Below, in pieces: positions 17,427 to 29,951 of a stretch of 64,000 bases of DNA. Under the pieces are notes generated by a model, which worked only from the letters and a program-made list of their open reading frames with translations, made no database searches and was not told where the DNA came from. Both the position numbers and the translations under genes were made by a program. Position 1 is the stretch's first letter. The number at the start of each line of letters is the position of its first letter. Origin of the DNA: Tomocerus qinae (Eukaryota; Arthropoda; Collembola; Entomobryomorpha; Tomoceridae); assembly GCA_020055645.1 (NCBI GenBank), contig CM034547.1, forward strand, positions 42,015,909 to 42,079,908, read 5' to 3'.

Positions 17427-20400
17427 CTAAATATTCGCAGAACCATTCTCCCCCTCGTCAAGAAAATCTGATTTCTTGACTTCATTCTTGTAGAAATCCA
17501 ATACGCAAATCTTAGAAACAGGTCGACGGTATGATCCAGACTGGGTCTTCACCTCTACAACTCGAACAATACCGTCTCTGCCAGGAAATATCTTAACAAT
17601 GATGCCCCTTGGCCAGTGGTTCCGATCCAGAATGCCGTCTGCGATCACTACGAGATCACCAACTTTGACGGGCTCTGTGCGCTTATGCCACTTAGTCCTC
17701 CTAGTTAGAGTAGGCAGGTACTCCCGGATCCAACGCTTCCAAAAATGATCCGCTATGCGCTGGGACTTTCGCCACTGTTTCTTGGAAAGTAGGTCTGAAT
17801 CTGTAAATTTTCCTAACAGTGCTGATCCGTTGGACGATCCAAGGATAAAATGATTAGGTGTCAATGATTCCTGATCATCTATGTCAACTGACACATGAGT
17901 GAGAGGTCTAGAGTTTACAATAAACTCTGTTTCAACAAATACAGTCTGGAGCACTTCCTCCTTAGGCGACGTTTCTTTCAAACATACTTGTAGTGACTTT
18001 TTAACAGATTTCACTAAACTCTCATATGTTCCTCCGAAATTCGGTCCCGACGGTGGGTTAAAAAACCACTTAATTCCTTTCGGTGCCAGACTTGATGTTA
18101 CTTTAGATTGATCGAGTTCTTTCAAAGATTTTCTCAGTTCATTATCTGCTCCTCGCAGATTTGTGCCGTTGTCGGAATATATCTGTTGGGGCGTTCCCCT
18201 TCTTCCTACGAATCTTCTAATGGCCATTATGGTTGAGTCAGTTGAGAGACTTGCGGCGATTTCTAAATGTATAGCTCTTGTAGTCATACATGTGAAGATA
18301 ACTCCCCACCGCTTTTCATGCCTCCGTCCAATTGCTACAGTCAGGGGTCCGAAATAATCCATTCCGGTTATGATAAACGGACGTATTTGTGGAGTGAGCC
18401 TTATTTCTGGTAATAGTCCCATTTCAGGTACCACAGGATTTGCTCTTAAGAAAATACATACGTTGCACTTGCTCCAGCAGCGTCGTACAGCCGTCCTCAC
18501 ATTAGGTATCCAGTACTTTTGCCTAAGTTCATTGATCACATATTCCTGGCCTCTGTGCATTGCATTGACATGATAGTAATTTACAATCATAATTGTCACT
18601 GGGTGCTTTGGATGTAGAATAACAGGGAACTTCGCATCTTGAGGAATATTTCCCGCTTTGGCCAATCTTCCTTTTACTCGTAAAAGGTTATCTTCATCCA
18701 TGAAAGCTGACAGTTTGTACAGTGGACTTGTAGTGGGCAGAGCCTTACCAGCTTTCAGTAGTCCTACATCTGTACTGTAACTATCGTTTTGAATTTTCTT
18801 CAAAATTAGCTTTTCAGCAGTAGCTAATTCTTCCGGTTGAAGTTCTCCAGTTATCTTTTCTTTACCAGAAAAAGGAGCTGAACTATTTCCAATGAATCGA
18901 ATCATCCATGCAGTAGAACGAAGATACAGCAGCCAAGATGAAAATTTTTGCAAATCCGGTAAAATTAGACATGGTTGTATAATGACATTAACAAACTCCT
19001 GTTTTATCTCCAATTCTTCATTAGAAATGTCATTATTATCACTTTCTTTCTCCTTTGGCCATTCTGAATCGTTAAGTTTTAAAAATGTAGGGCCATTCAG
19101 CCAGCGGCTGTTCCTGGAGAGATCTGAAGGTTTTGAATCCCGAGTAGCCTCGTCAGCTACATTTTCCTGAGTAGGGATCCAACTCCACTGGGAAACGTCG
19201 GTTGTCTCCTCAATTTCTCCGACTCGAACTGCTACGAAGGGCTTGAACTTCTTAGCATCTGATCTAAGCCAGCATAAAACGGTTTTCGAATCCGTCCAAA
19301 ATCTTACAGAGTCAATTTTCAATTCATGGAGTTCTTTTATTGTTTCTGCTAATCTGGTCCCCATCACAGCAGCTTGAAGCTCCAGTCTAGGAATGGACAT
19401 GGGCTTCAATGGAGATACACGAGTTCTTGCAGTGACAAACGATACAGTTACAGATTCTGTAGTTTGTTCACGAAAATATGCTACAGAGGCGAAAGCCTTT
19501 TCACTTGCGTCTGTGAAAATATGTAACTGTACATTTCTTGAGCTTTCCATTCCTGTGCAATAGCATCTCGGTATTTTTATTGTAGCAACTTCTTGTAATT
19601 CGTTTATCCAGTTTGTCCATTTTTCATTCACTGAATCGGTGACTTCGTCATCCCATCCAATTCCACATCGCCAAATATCTTGCATAATAATTTTAGCTTT
19701 AACTGTAAAATGTGCAAGAAATCCGAGAGGGTCGTACATCGACATTACTAACTTAAGTACTTCTCGCTTTGTAGGTCGCTTTTTTCCTTGAACAATTTCT
19801 GAATTCACCTTATGGTAATTGAGTGTGAAATAAAAACAGTCACAATTCGGGTCCCAGTGCACTCCTAGCACTCTCTCCATTGGAAGCTCTGAATCTATAT
19901 TCAGATTTTTATCTTGAATTGCTCTCAATTCTTGCGGTATCATCTGGAGAACTTCTTTTGAGCTACAAGTCCAGTTTCTTAGCTCAAAACCTCCTTTCTT
20001 ATGAATTTCATACACTTGTTGTATTATCTTGATTGCACTGTTCATGTCATGTGCGGAATCGAGATAATCATCGACATAGTGTCTATTTGTAATTGCATTG
20101 ACTGCATCGGGGAATTCATCGATGAATTCTCTAGCATTGCGGTTTTTGACTTCTTGAGCCAGGCTGGGAGAACAAGTCGCTCCAAATGTCATGACTGGCA
20201 TGACATAAACATCCGGAGTTTTCTGCCTATCTGTTCCCCGCCACAGAAAGCGTTGTGCGTAAAGGTCTTCTTTTCGGATGTTGACCTGGTGAAACATTTC
20301 ACGTATGTCTGCCGTAAATCCAATTTTCTTCTGTCTGAATTTGTACAAAACTCCGACCAGTGAACAAAGATTGTCTGGTCCCTTCATCAAATTGTCATTG

Positions 20401-22622
20401 AGACTAGTTCCGTGGCTTTTTGCAGCAGCATCAAAAACTAGACGTAGTTTTCCCGGCTTGTTGGGGTTAACTACTCCAAAATGTGGTAAATACCAAGTAC
20501 GATCATTTTCTACAGCAGCCTCCTCCGGAGAAAGTTTGATAGCATATCCTTTTGCTTCATATTCCACGATTTTATCGCAATAGGATTTGGAAAAGGTAGG
20601 ATCCTTGTCCATCTTCCGTTCCATATATTGGAGACGACGGAAGGCTAAGCTCTTGCTTTCTGGGAGTATGAGGTCGTCGCTTTTCCACAGCAGACCGGTC
20701 TCCCATCTGTCCCCTACTCGTTTTGTGCATTTATCAATGATTTGCATTGCTCTCATGTCTTCCTTTGATTCAGGCAGTTTAACGCACGCTTTTACTCCAA
20801 AATTTTCAGTAGAAAATGACTCCTTCACTAACTTGTGCAAAATGGCATCTTCCTCTTCCCGACGTGACATGTGGTGAATGAATTCATCAGTCCTTCCTCG
20901 AAAGCGAGATGAATTTCCGTGTATCACCCATCCTAATCTTGTTTTGGACGCACATGGTCCATTAGGAGGTCCCTCCAACAGTTGGAGAGGATTGATTAAA
21001 TACGAATTGTCTTGTCCAATCAAAATAGTTGGTTTGGCATTGTGAAAATCAACTTGAGGTACTTTCTCCAAATATTTCCATTTTGTTGCTAATCTTGTTA
21101 CATCTACAGACTGAACAGGAAGATCCAGATGCGTAACGGTACGAGCATTTTTTATTGTGTGCTTTCGTTTATCAGCTCCAATGATTTCAAAAGTCACACG
21201 AATAGAGTTTTCATTTGTTGCAATCATATCCGTAGCGAACTTCATTTTCAGTGGGTCATTAGGTCCACTTAGTCCTAATTTTGCTGCTACGGATTCATCT
21301 ACTAAAGTTGTAGTAGAGCAATCGTCCAGTTGAGCGTAGGTTTTGATATCACCATTCTTTCCTCGGAGAGTTACAGGTATGATTTTCAGCATCACGATTT
21401 TCTCCTCCGACGATAAACTTGAGTGGCGAATTTCCTCAATTTTTACAATTCTCTTGTGAAGAAGAAGGTTGTGAAACTTATCGCATCCATCTTTTCCACA
21501 GAGTTCTTTCTCATCACAGGTTTCCATACTGTGTCCAGGTTTCAGGCATGCGAAACATAGTCTTAGCTCCAAAACCCATTTCCAACGTTGGTTTACGGTC
21601 TCCTTGAGCAGTTTCCTACATTTAGTTGTTTTATGTTTCCATCCACAAAACAAACATTTTTCTTCATTTTTACAATTAGTTTCAGCCGTGGTGAAGATCC
21701 TTTCTTCTTTCTGTGGCTTCTGTCTGTCATTTCTCTTATCTCCAAAAGAAAAGTCAGGAATTTCATAATAGCTAACTGCTTTAGCTATGGGCTTGATCCA
21801 ATCGGAGAAATCTTTTAGAGTTTCTTCATTCTTCAGGATTTGCACATGCTCAGCCCACCGCATTTTCATGCTTGCCGGTAACTTCTTTACCATTTGATCC
21901 AACAATTGAGGATTCAACAAATGGTTCTTGCAATTTAGAGATTCAATTGTAGATACTAAATTACGTACAGCATTTGAAAAGGAAATAATGCATCTTGGCT
22001 GATCTTCTTTGAAGGGGTTGATACTGGTGACTTTTTCCTGCAATGCATGTATAATGAATTTAGGCCTTCCAAAATTCATCTCCAAGGTTTCGAGAATTTC
22101 CCCAATGTTTTCTGGGCAGTACATTAGGGATTGCACAGATTCCAATGCCCGTCCCTTCAAACATTTTTGAAGACGATCGATGTTCTCCGAATTAGAATAC
22201 TTTCCGGATTCGGTAGAATTTCTATACTTGCAAATGAAACTTGGCCATTCACCAGGATTTCCATTGAAAATTGGTAATTCCCTTGAAATTGATTGACGGG
22301 CCAGCAGTTTTTTCATGTCTTCCCCGCCTGAATTTACAGATATCTTCTGAAATGCATCCGTCAGGGCTTTAGTCAAATCAGAAACAGCAGCATTATCTTT
22401 AGCAGTTGATTGTTCTTCAATCCATTTATTTACACGAGCATCTTTATTCATATCATCATTTTGCATCTGAATTTCATTTCCATCCGGCAAAGAAAGAATT
22501 TCATCCTCCTGACTTTGAGAATTTCCTTCCTCCTCCAGGATTTTCTCCTTTTCAATAGCTAATTTCAATGCGATGATTTCTCTCTGTCTCTCTGCTTCCG
22601 CCTCGGCTTTTTCACGCTCCAT
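17427..22622 (-). mobile_element. BEL/Pao retrotransposon gag-pol polyprotein, intact ORF
   Basis: A single 1731-residue ORF without stops, oriented opposite to its neighbours. Order of parts: coiled-coil-like charged N-terminus; gag region starting near LPIFNG (about residue 116); zinc knuckles CLFCGWKHKTTKC and CFACLKPGHSMETC (CX2CX4HX4C, about 360); aspartic protease region QLDDCSTTTLV (about 435); reverse transcriptase with HYVDDYLDS (about 850); RNase H with FTDASE (about 1036) and TDSKTVL; an integrase zinc finger (about 1355-1390), then the DDE core with MDYFGP, YSDNGTN and FGGTYE; and a basic C-terminal domain. This is the BEL/Pao order. No envelope gene is present. A purine-rich tract (GAGGGGGAGAA on the coding strand) near the 3' end is a candidate polypurine tract. 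An in-frame TGA sits 9 bases before the ATG, so the ORF start is bounded. Confidence 0.95.
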
Positions 22623-22851
22623 TCTTGCTCATCATATTAAATTACAAAACTTCTATATAGTTCCCGTAAGTAATTCTACGTAGACCGTCATAGGGTCAGT
22701 GGACACTATAAGGTACTACCCTTCCCTATACCAAATCATGTTAATCTATTTAAGTCATTTTAATTCGTTCGTCTATTCTTTTTAAGCCTTTTAATATTAG
22801 GATCACTAAAGTTTTCCTCTTGTATTTTGTATCACGTTTTATATAGATGTA

Positions 22852-24309
22852 ATGGCTTCTACGATACCTTCAGTTTAAGTTAAATAATGGAATTTCAATG
22901 CCAATTTTTGGACTTGGCACTTGGCAGGTAAGAAAATTAACATTGTGCCTTATAAAATGTCAAAATACATGCATGACTCGTCCTACGTAATATCGTTGTG
23001 TAATATGTTCCATTACTTGACCACATAGGAAAATTCATGAGGCAATAATTTTTAAACCAAGTAAGTAAACAGGTACTCTTAGCGCATATAGAGGAAAACT
23101 TTAAATACATATAATTTTCACAGGTAAAGATAATTCACTGTGATAGTAAATAGTTTCATTAAAATTTTATACTCCTCATTATAATAATATTATGTGTTTG
23201 CAGTCTCAACCTGGTGAGGTGAGAGAAGTTGTAAAGTATGCTATTGATGTTGGTTATCGTCATATTGATGGAGCATACTTTTACCGCAACGAAACTGAGA
23301 TTGGAGATGCTCTTCAATCAAAGATTAAGGATAATACAGTCAAGAGAGAAGATCTTTTCATTGTCAGCAAAGTGTGTTTGCAAACATTAATTTAAAAATT
23401 ACTAAAAGCATAGTTATATAATACCTATAGAAAATAAATGTAATAAATAGTATGCTGAGCAGCTATAAGCAATTAAATAATTAAACCACATAAAGTATTT
23501 ATACACTTAGCTGTGGAATACAAAACATCATCCAGATGCAGTGAAGCCAGCTTTGAAGAAAACTTTGGCTGATTTGAAGACTATCTTGACCTGTACTTGA
23601 TTCATTGGCCAATGGCCTACCTGGATGGAGGAGATGATTTCCCTAAAGATTCTTCTGGAAAACCGCTGTTCATGAACGTCGACTATTTAGATACGTGGAA
23701 AGTGTTGGAAGAATGTGTTCGTGAAGAATTGGTCAAGTCCATTGGAGTTTCCAATTTTAATAGTCTTCAAATCGACCGACTTTTGGCCAACTGCACCATC
23801 AAGCCGGTTACCAACCAAGTCGAAGTCCATCCTTATATCTAAATCAAAAGAAATTGGTGGATTTCTGCACAGCTCGGAATATCGTGGTGACTGGATACAG
23901 TCCTCTGGGATCTGCAGACAGACCGTGGGCTAAGCCAACTGATCCAAAGCTCCTTGAGGATGAGAAAATTCAAGAACTGGCCAAAAAGTACAATAAAAGC
24001 CCTGCCCAGATTGTTCTTCGATGGCTGGTAGGCTTTGATATTTTGATTACAAAATTGAAAATAATATTCGAAATATTAATTTCCATATTTTATGCTGTTT
24101 TATATTTCCAGATCCAAAGAAATATAATCGCAATCCCAAAAACAGCGAACAGGAAACGTCTGGTGGAAAACATGAGTATTTTCGATTTTAAACTGGAAGA
24201 TGCAGACTCTGCTTACATCGATACTTTTAACAGGAAGGATGGCCGATTATGCCACTTGGGTTATATCGACGTCAACAATGAGCATTGGCCATTCCATGCC
24301 GATTTTTAA
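22852..24309 (+). pseudogene. Aldo-keto reductase pseudogene (copy of the gene at 15322)
   Basis: A second aldo-keto reductase copy with the same four-exon layout: about 22852-22927, 23205-23370, 23514-24027 and 24112-24309. Exons 2 and 4 are open and include [15 protein letters not shown] and the FNRKDGR tail. The gene is broken compared with its intact neighbour. Exon 1 has an extra T (TCAGTTTAAG for TCAGTTAAG), which gives an immediate stop. Exon 3 lacks four bases after GATTTGAAG (CTAG missing), and has two extra bases at CCTTATATC (for CCTTATC). The lesions do not compensate for each other. The sequence upstream of the ATG does not resemble that of the intact copy, and the BEL element begins only about 230 bases away. 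Confidence 0.88.
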
Positions 24310-25155
24310 ATACATGATTCAGTACAATAAATTAACGTTTAGTCAGTCGTACAAATATTGATGTTTTTGAAGACTTTTATTTCTTTACTATAAAACGTCT
24401 CGAAAAGTTCATTATTTGTATGGAGCAACATTAAATTCGTTTTTAATACTATTGCCGTACTCAAATTTAATATCGTTATAAAAAAATTCCATGGATTTTA
24501 ACTGTAGGAGTAATAATAGTAATAAAGTAGAAAGTTGTTTATGTCCCGACAGTTTATGTGTGTAGTGTGCTGTTCATTGTACATGTATAAGTGAATATTA
24601 GACTTTTTTCTGCGGATGAGACGTGTCTGACTTGTATTCTCATGTGCTTTTCTCATTTTAGTGCATGCACATCTCACCTGTTGTGCATGATATTAGGGAT
24701 AGACAACCATGAATGAGAGTGAAACTATATAGATATTGTATATAGATATCGGCTACTATTTGTCCTACTGCACTGCCTTGTTTTTGATTGCACACAATAA
24801 TGTATTTGCCAACAGAAAAACGAGTGCAATTGTTAATGAGGATTCATATAACGAAGTCTTGCACACGTTCATAATATGCATGGTAAGACTACTATGTATT
24901 GTATAGACAGCATTAAGTACTAACCTTGAAGTAGGTAGTTTTTATAAAGTCCATCTTCATTTCATGTGATGCATGACTCAGGTCCATTTACCTTACCTTC
25001 ATCCCTTTCAACTCGCTCTGCACACACTGTCAGTGTTCTTTGAAGCTCAAATCCACTCGGTATGGTTCCTCCTCTCTCCAGCTGAATTTGACTAATACTA
25101 ATATTATACTGTCAAGTCAATTTAATATTAGTTTAATTTAAACGGATATATCGAA
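24310..25155. other. Intergenic
   Basis: AT-rich spacer between the aldo-keto reductase pseudogene and the fourth esterase. AATAAA occurs near 24327. No other feature was seen. Confidence 0.45.
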
Positions 25156-28029
25156 ATGAGTCTGACTGGAAAATTTTCGTTTGGTGCTCTCAATGTTGTC
25201 TTAATTGCATTTATTCTAAACACATACTGGAATAGAAATAGTCCTGTCATCACTCTAAAGTCAAATGGACAGTTACAAGGAAGAATTGCCGTGTCTAGAG
25301 AGGGTAGAGATTATTATGAATACTTGGGTGAGTTTTAATTTTGCACTTTTTATTGTCTGAAAAGAAAATTTTAAAACTTATGATAGGTTAACACATAATT
25401 TTTTAATTTTAAGGGATTCCATTTGCTGAACCACCTGTAGGAAACCTTCGTTTTAAGGTAAAAACATGTTCTACTGATTTAAAATAATGTTAAATCTAAT
25501 TTAATTGCATCCGTTTGTATGTTGATTTCAAATTCCAGTCGCCCAGGCCAGTAAAATCGTGGGAAGGTGTTCGTAACGCCAAGAGTTATGGTTCGCCTTG
25601 CATACAATTTGACATGATAACCAATTTAGCGATGGGAAAAGAGGATTGTCTCTATCTAAATGTATATGTACCAAAGGTGAGTTTGTACCTATATAAACAT
25701 TTTAATATTATCCTTAATTTCCTATGATATTTGAAATATAATTTTATTATTTTGGTTGAAAGGTGGACCATGAAAGGCCCCTTCCTATTTTAGTATTTAT
25801 ACATGGAGGGTACTATGTTGCGGGCTCAGGTAAAAATTGATATTGCATTGCACTGCGCTTATAACCATTACCAATCTAGAATTGTCAAAATTAATTTTTG
25901 TAGTGTCATTTTTTAGGAGACGCATGGGGAGGCAAATATTTAATGGACAGGGATGTTATTCTAGTCGTTGTGAATTACAGATTGGGAGCATTTGGTAGGA
26001 AGTAAAATTACAAACTGATTTTAAAAATGTACATTGACAGCTCTAACATTGCTAACTCTATTTATAATTTCGATTAGGCTTTCTGAATGCTGGAAATGAA
26101 CTGAGTAGAGGAAACATGGGACTTAAGGTAATATTACTTATAAAACCCTTATACTATATTCATTGGTAGAATTATCCCAACTGTGGACTGACATGATTAG
26201 TCCCAAGAGTGTACATTTTCCAAATATTATGTTTAAAAAGGATCAAGTCGTGGCTCTAAAATGGATTCAAGAGAATATTGAAAGCTTTGGAGGCAATAAA
26301 AACAAAGTCACAATCTGGGGACAAAGTGCTGGGGCAGCCTGTGTAAAAAATATTTTTATTTAAGCTATTTTCATTAAAAATGGCATATTTTAAAACATTA
26401 TTTTCTGATGCAGGTACATTTCTTGCTTTTATCCCGGTTGAGCAAAGGTAAAAATTATAAAGTTATTCGCCTAATTTATCCCTATAGATTGTATAAATTA
26501 CAATAACAATTTTTTACAATGTAGGTTTATTTCATGGAGCAATCTCTCACAGTGGAACAATTCTGAGTGCATGGGGAATGACTCATAGACCACAGGAACA
26601 AGCTGAAAGATTTGCTAAGAAACTAAATTGCTCCCGGAAAACATCAAAGGAAATGGTCGAGTGTTTAATGGAATTGCCTGCCTCTGATATTAATGACATT
26701 AGTAGGGAAACCCTCGTACGTTCTACTTAGACTCATTCATGATTTTTGTTCGTGTTTATGAACTTTAAAAAAAAGATGCACTAATGATTAACTGTGGTGT
26801 AATTTTATTGTTGAAAAAGGATCCATTGCACGAACCATTGGCTATATTCAAACCTTCAGTTGAGTCCATTAATGATGACGATGCTTTTTTGGGGGAACAC
26901 CCTTATGCAATAATGCAAGACAATCGAATCCCCAACAAGGTTCCTTGGATTCTTGGTGCAAATAAAGATGACGGCTTGGCAATCACAAGTGGCAAGTTTC
27001 TAATTGCATTTTTTGTTTTGACTTTCTATCCTATTTCTATTTTCTACAGATTAATTAATTTTCTAAGAAATTTTTTTTTGCAGCCATTATAAGAAACGAA
27101 ACTTTACTCAAAATCCTTGAGGAAGATTGGCAAGAAACACTCTCCATTGTTTTGCTATATAAAACAACAGATAAAACTGCCCATGGTAAAATAAGGGAAC
27201 ATTATTTCGGAAAAGATGAAAAATTCGCCAATTTTACCAACTTGGATAAATTCATCAAATTGTTTTCGGATCGCCATTATTTTTATGGGGTTCATCAAAG
27301 TGCTCATTATCACTCAAAGTCTGCTCCTGTTTTCGGGTATGTATTTTCACAGCCCAATGACTTAAGTTTCGCCAATCTGCTTCTATCCGTTGGCGACAGA
27401 TTCCATCCCATGGTCTACTTATCTACAGAAGTTGCTACATTTTGGATTAGAAAATTAATATTTGGGACAAAACCTCCTTTTTATGGGTACATTTTTCAAA
27501 CTGTAATCATTTTTAGTAAGATTAACACCATGGGACATTTAAAAACATATTATTCTTTTTGTTTCATGCCGCAGAGTGGCTCACGTTGACGATATGAGTT
27601 TGTAAGAATCAAATTATAATTCATTTTTTAAGAATAATATTTGTTTTTCAAGGAATTGTTCTAAATTCATTCGGTATGGTTGTTTTTGCAGTCTCTTCAA
27701 TGTGCCAATTTGGCCACAGTTCTTACATTCAAATGAGAATTATGATTTTTCGGTAAAGTTCGTAAAACTGTGGACCTCCTTTGCCGAAAATGGGTAAATA
27801 TATAATATAAATGCAGACAATACATTTTTTTGAAAATTTAATATTAATTATTGGTATTTTTTATTATAGAGTACCGGATAGTATCGACGGGCTAACTTGG
27901 CCTCAAATTAGTCATGAAGAATATGAGAAACCAGTATTTTTGAATCTCTGTAACAAATCGTCTCTTGTACAAGGTCCTTTTAGCAATGGAGCAAAATTTT
28001 GGAGTTCGCTCAATATTTCAGACCGATAA
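25156..28029 (+). CDS. Diverged type-B carboxylesterase with GQSAG elbow
   Basis: Fourteen-exon gene encoding about 579 residues: 25156-25327, 25414-25457, 25539-25676, 25763-25829, 25917-25994, 26078-26127, 26241-26342, 26414-26447, 26525-26715, 26820-26991, 27084-27486, 27575-27601, 27692-27793, 27870-28029 (1740 nt). It starts with a hydrophobic N-terminus (residues 10-22). The oxyanion loop is FIHGGYY, the nucleophile elbow WGQSAG and the histidine region VAHVDD. The acid motif reads NKDDGL, so Asp replaces the usual Glu. GQSAG is the elbow known from insect juvenile hormone esterases, but other esterases have it too and I do not assign that function. Several introns are at positions different from the other three genes. 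The intron after exon 10 has a GCAAGT donor. Confidence 0.9.
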
Positions 28030-29072
28030 AAGTTATAAATAGCTTTAACCTACATCTGTATATCCTACCTCGCATTCCAAAGATATTCCAAAGCATAGAT
28101 TACTCTTATTACTGAACATATTGGACAGTATACTGCAATATGGACATTTTTACTATTTTCCAATCTTTACTACTGTGGAAAATACGCATACAAATTCATG
28201 ATTTTTGACTTCGTGACAGTATAACCTCCTTACAATATGTACCTACTACTACAAGTAGGCATTACATAAAGATATAGTAGATGACAATCATAATGTTACA
28301 ATTTCACGCTTACTTTCAATATTGTTACCTCCTCGATTTCAATGAGTATATTGGAAGATATAGTTTTATAAATTCATTGCGAACTAGAAAATGTCACAAC
28401 GCAATGAAAATTACGACTATGTTAGGAAAAACAGACTGTGATATCCGTATTTTCATCAAATAGCTACCCCATTTGAATAACCACTATCTGTTGTATCGCA
28501 ATAATAAAAGCTCATTGTTTTCAATCAAAATATTTCCAAAATTACTGATACAAACAAGATGTACAATTTTATCTATACAGTATGCATATTATATACTATG
28601 CACTTTAACAAAGCACTAGGAAATATAGTAGACTAAAATCAATTGGATTATTTAGTAGCATCTTCTTTTAACTCGATCAGGAAATGATTAAAGCCGTTTA
28701 AGAATTTCCTACCGCAAGGGTTGCTCATGGTCATAATAGGGATGAAAGAAATAACTTTGGGATGAAAGAAATAACTTTGGGATGCATGCAAGTAAATAAG
28801 GGTTGTGATAAAAATAAAGTGATTCAATCCAGTTCTCTAAAAGGTAAATATAATCTTTACATTTTCTGAAGATTACTATGTACAAACTACACCCTTTTGT
28901 CTTATATAAAAGTAAAAAATTACTTTTTTGAGGTATTTAATACAATTGTTTGTAGCACAGAAATTATTTAAAAAGTGCTGAGTTGTCAGTCATTTACGCT
29001 ACAAAACTTTTAGCTTGTAAAAATAAACGCAGTATTAGTACTACTGAAAAGCAGTTATGCAAAACCTAAGAA
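28030..29072. other. Intergenic with a small tandem duplication
   Basis: No exon was recognised. At about 28739-28783 a unit of 22 bases (GGGATGAAAGAAATAACTTT plus GG-type ends) is repeated in tandem. This is a minor local duplication. Confidence 0.45.
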
Positions 29073-29951
29073 CTAGTAAGAAGCTCTAGTGTAAGAGTAA
29101 AGTCTTCCCACGGGACGGAAAGGGATTCTTCTGGTAGGTTCGAAAGTTTTTTGAGCACGTTTAGAGAAATCACTTCTTAAGGTTCGTAGTGAACTTGATG
29201 ATACATAAGAAGGCGAAGGGTTTATATACTTCGTGACAGTGTTCACTACAGTCACGGTTTTCGTTTTCGTAGTAGTTTCTGTTTCCATTGGGGGACATCT
29301 ATAGGCTCCGTATTGATAAGCTGCATACTCATCATCTTTGTCAAGTTCTTCTTCGCTAGATTCTAAAACTTCTTCAAAATCTGCTGAATTTTTCCTTTTT
29401 TGGCGGTTTGTATCAACTAATGTTCTGTTTTGGCGATTTTCTGCGATTAATTTTGAAAGATTATCCTCAATACGGGGCCGTGGAGCAATTGGAGAAGGAG
29501 TGACTGGTACAGCTGTAGGTTTGGGATTATCCAGCACTGGAGAAGGTGTAATATCCTTTGTAAAGTATAGAGTGTGCACTTTTGATGTCTTGAAGGCATA
29601 AATTCGCAAATGGGTTGAAAGGGTAGCGCCCTGACGGAGAACTTCGGTGGAAGTAACAGTAGTTAAGAAGCTCCGGGTAGTTATGTAAGTTTGCAAAGGT
29701 TGGCTTTGTGGTTTTGTTGGGACTACTGGAGAATAAGGGGGAGTTGGCCATCTGGGTCCTAGATTTCCTTCCAGAATAGCCCCAAAAGTACCGATTGCCA
29801 ATGGCACGTGCTGGACAGTTCTTGCAAAATCTGAAGTGCCCATCCCAATTGGATCCATCAGCTGATTGTTCGTTTTTTGATTCACTGCTCGGTACAAGAG
29901 TAAGTTGGTCAATTGGCAAGATGCTAACAGACCTGTGATCAAAAAAAGCAT
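29073..29951 (-). CDS. Unrecognised secreted Pro/Thr-rich protein, or second exon of the gene at 31703
   Basis: A 292-residue open frame beginning with a hydrophobic stretch (MLFLITGLLASC). The central part is rich in Pro, Thr and Ser (APRP, VPVTPSP). A furin-type site RQKRK at about residue 183 is followed by an acidic patch (ESSEEELDKDDE) and a Tyr/Thr-rich basic C-terminus. No known domain was recognised. Alternative model: the first codons contain a splice acceptor (TTTTTTTGATCACAG ending at 29933) in phase 1. This fits the phase-1 donor of the upstream minus-strand exon at 31703, which would make one 468-residue protein. Both models are possible. As a stand-alone gene its ATG has a good context (CAAAG before ATG). 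Function unknown. Confidence 0.6.
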   Translation of the reverse strand: MLFLITGLLASCQLTNLLLYRAVNQKTNNQLMDPIGMGTSDFARTVQHVPLAIGTFGAILEGNLGPRWPTPPYSPVVPTKPQSQPLQTYITTRSFLTTVTSTEVLRQGATLSTHLRIYAFKTSKVHTLYFTKDITPSPVLDNPKPTAVPVTPSPIAPRPRIEDNLSKLIAENRQNRTLVDTNRQKRKNSADFEEVLESSEEELDKDDEYAAYQYGAYRCPPMETETTTKTKTVTVVNTVTKYINPSPSYVSSSSLRTLRSDFSKRAQKTFEPTRRIPFRPVGRLYSYTRASY

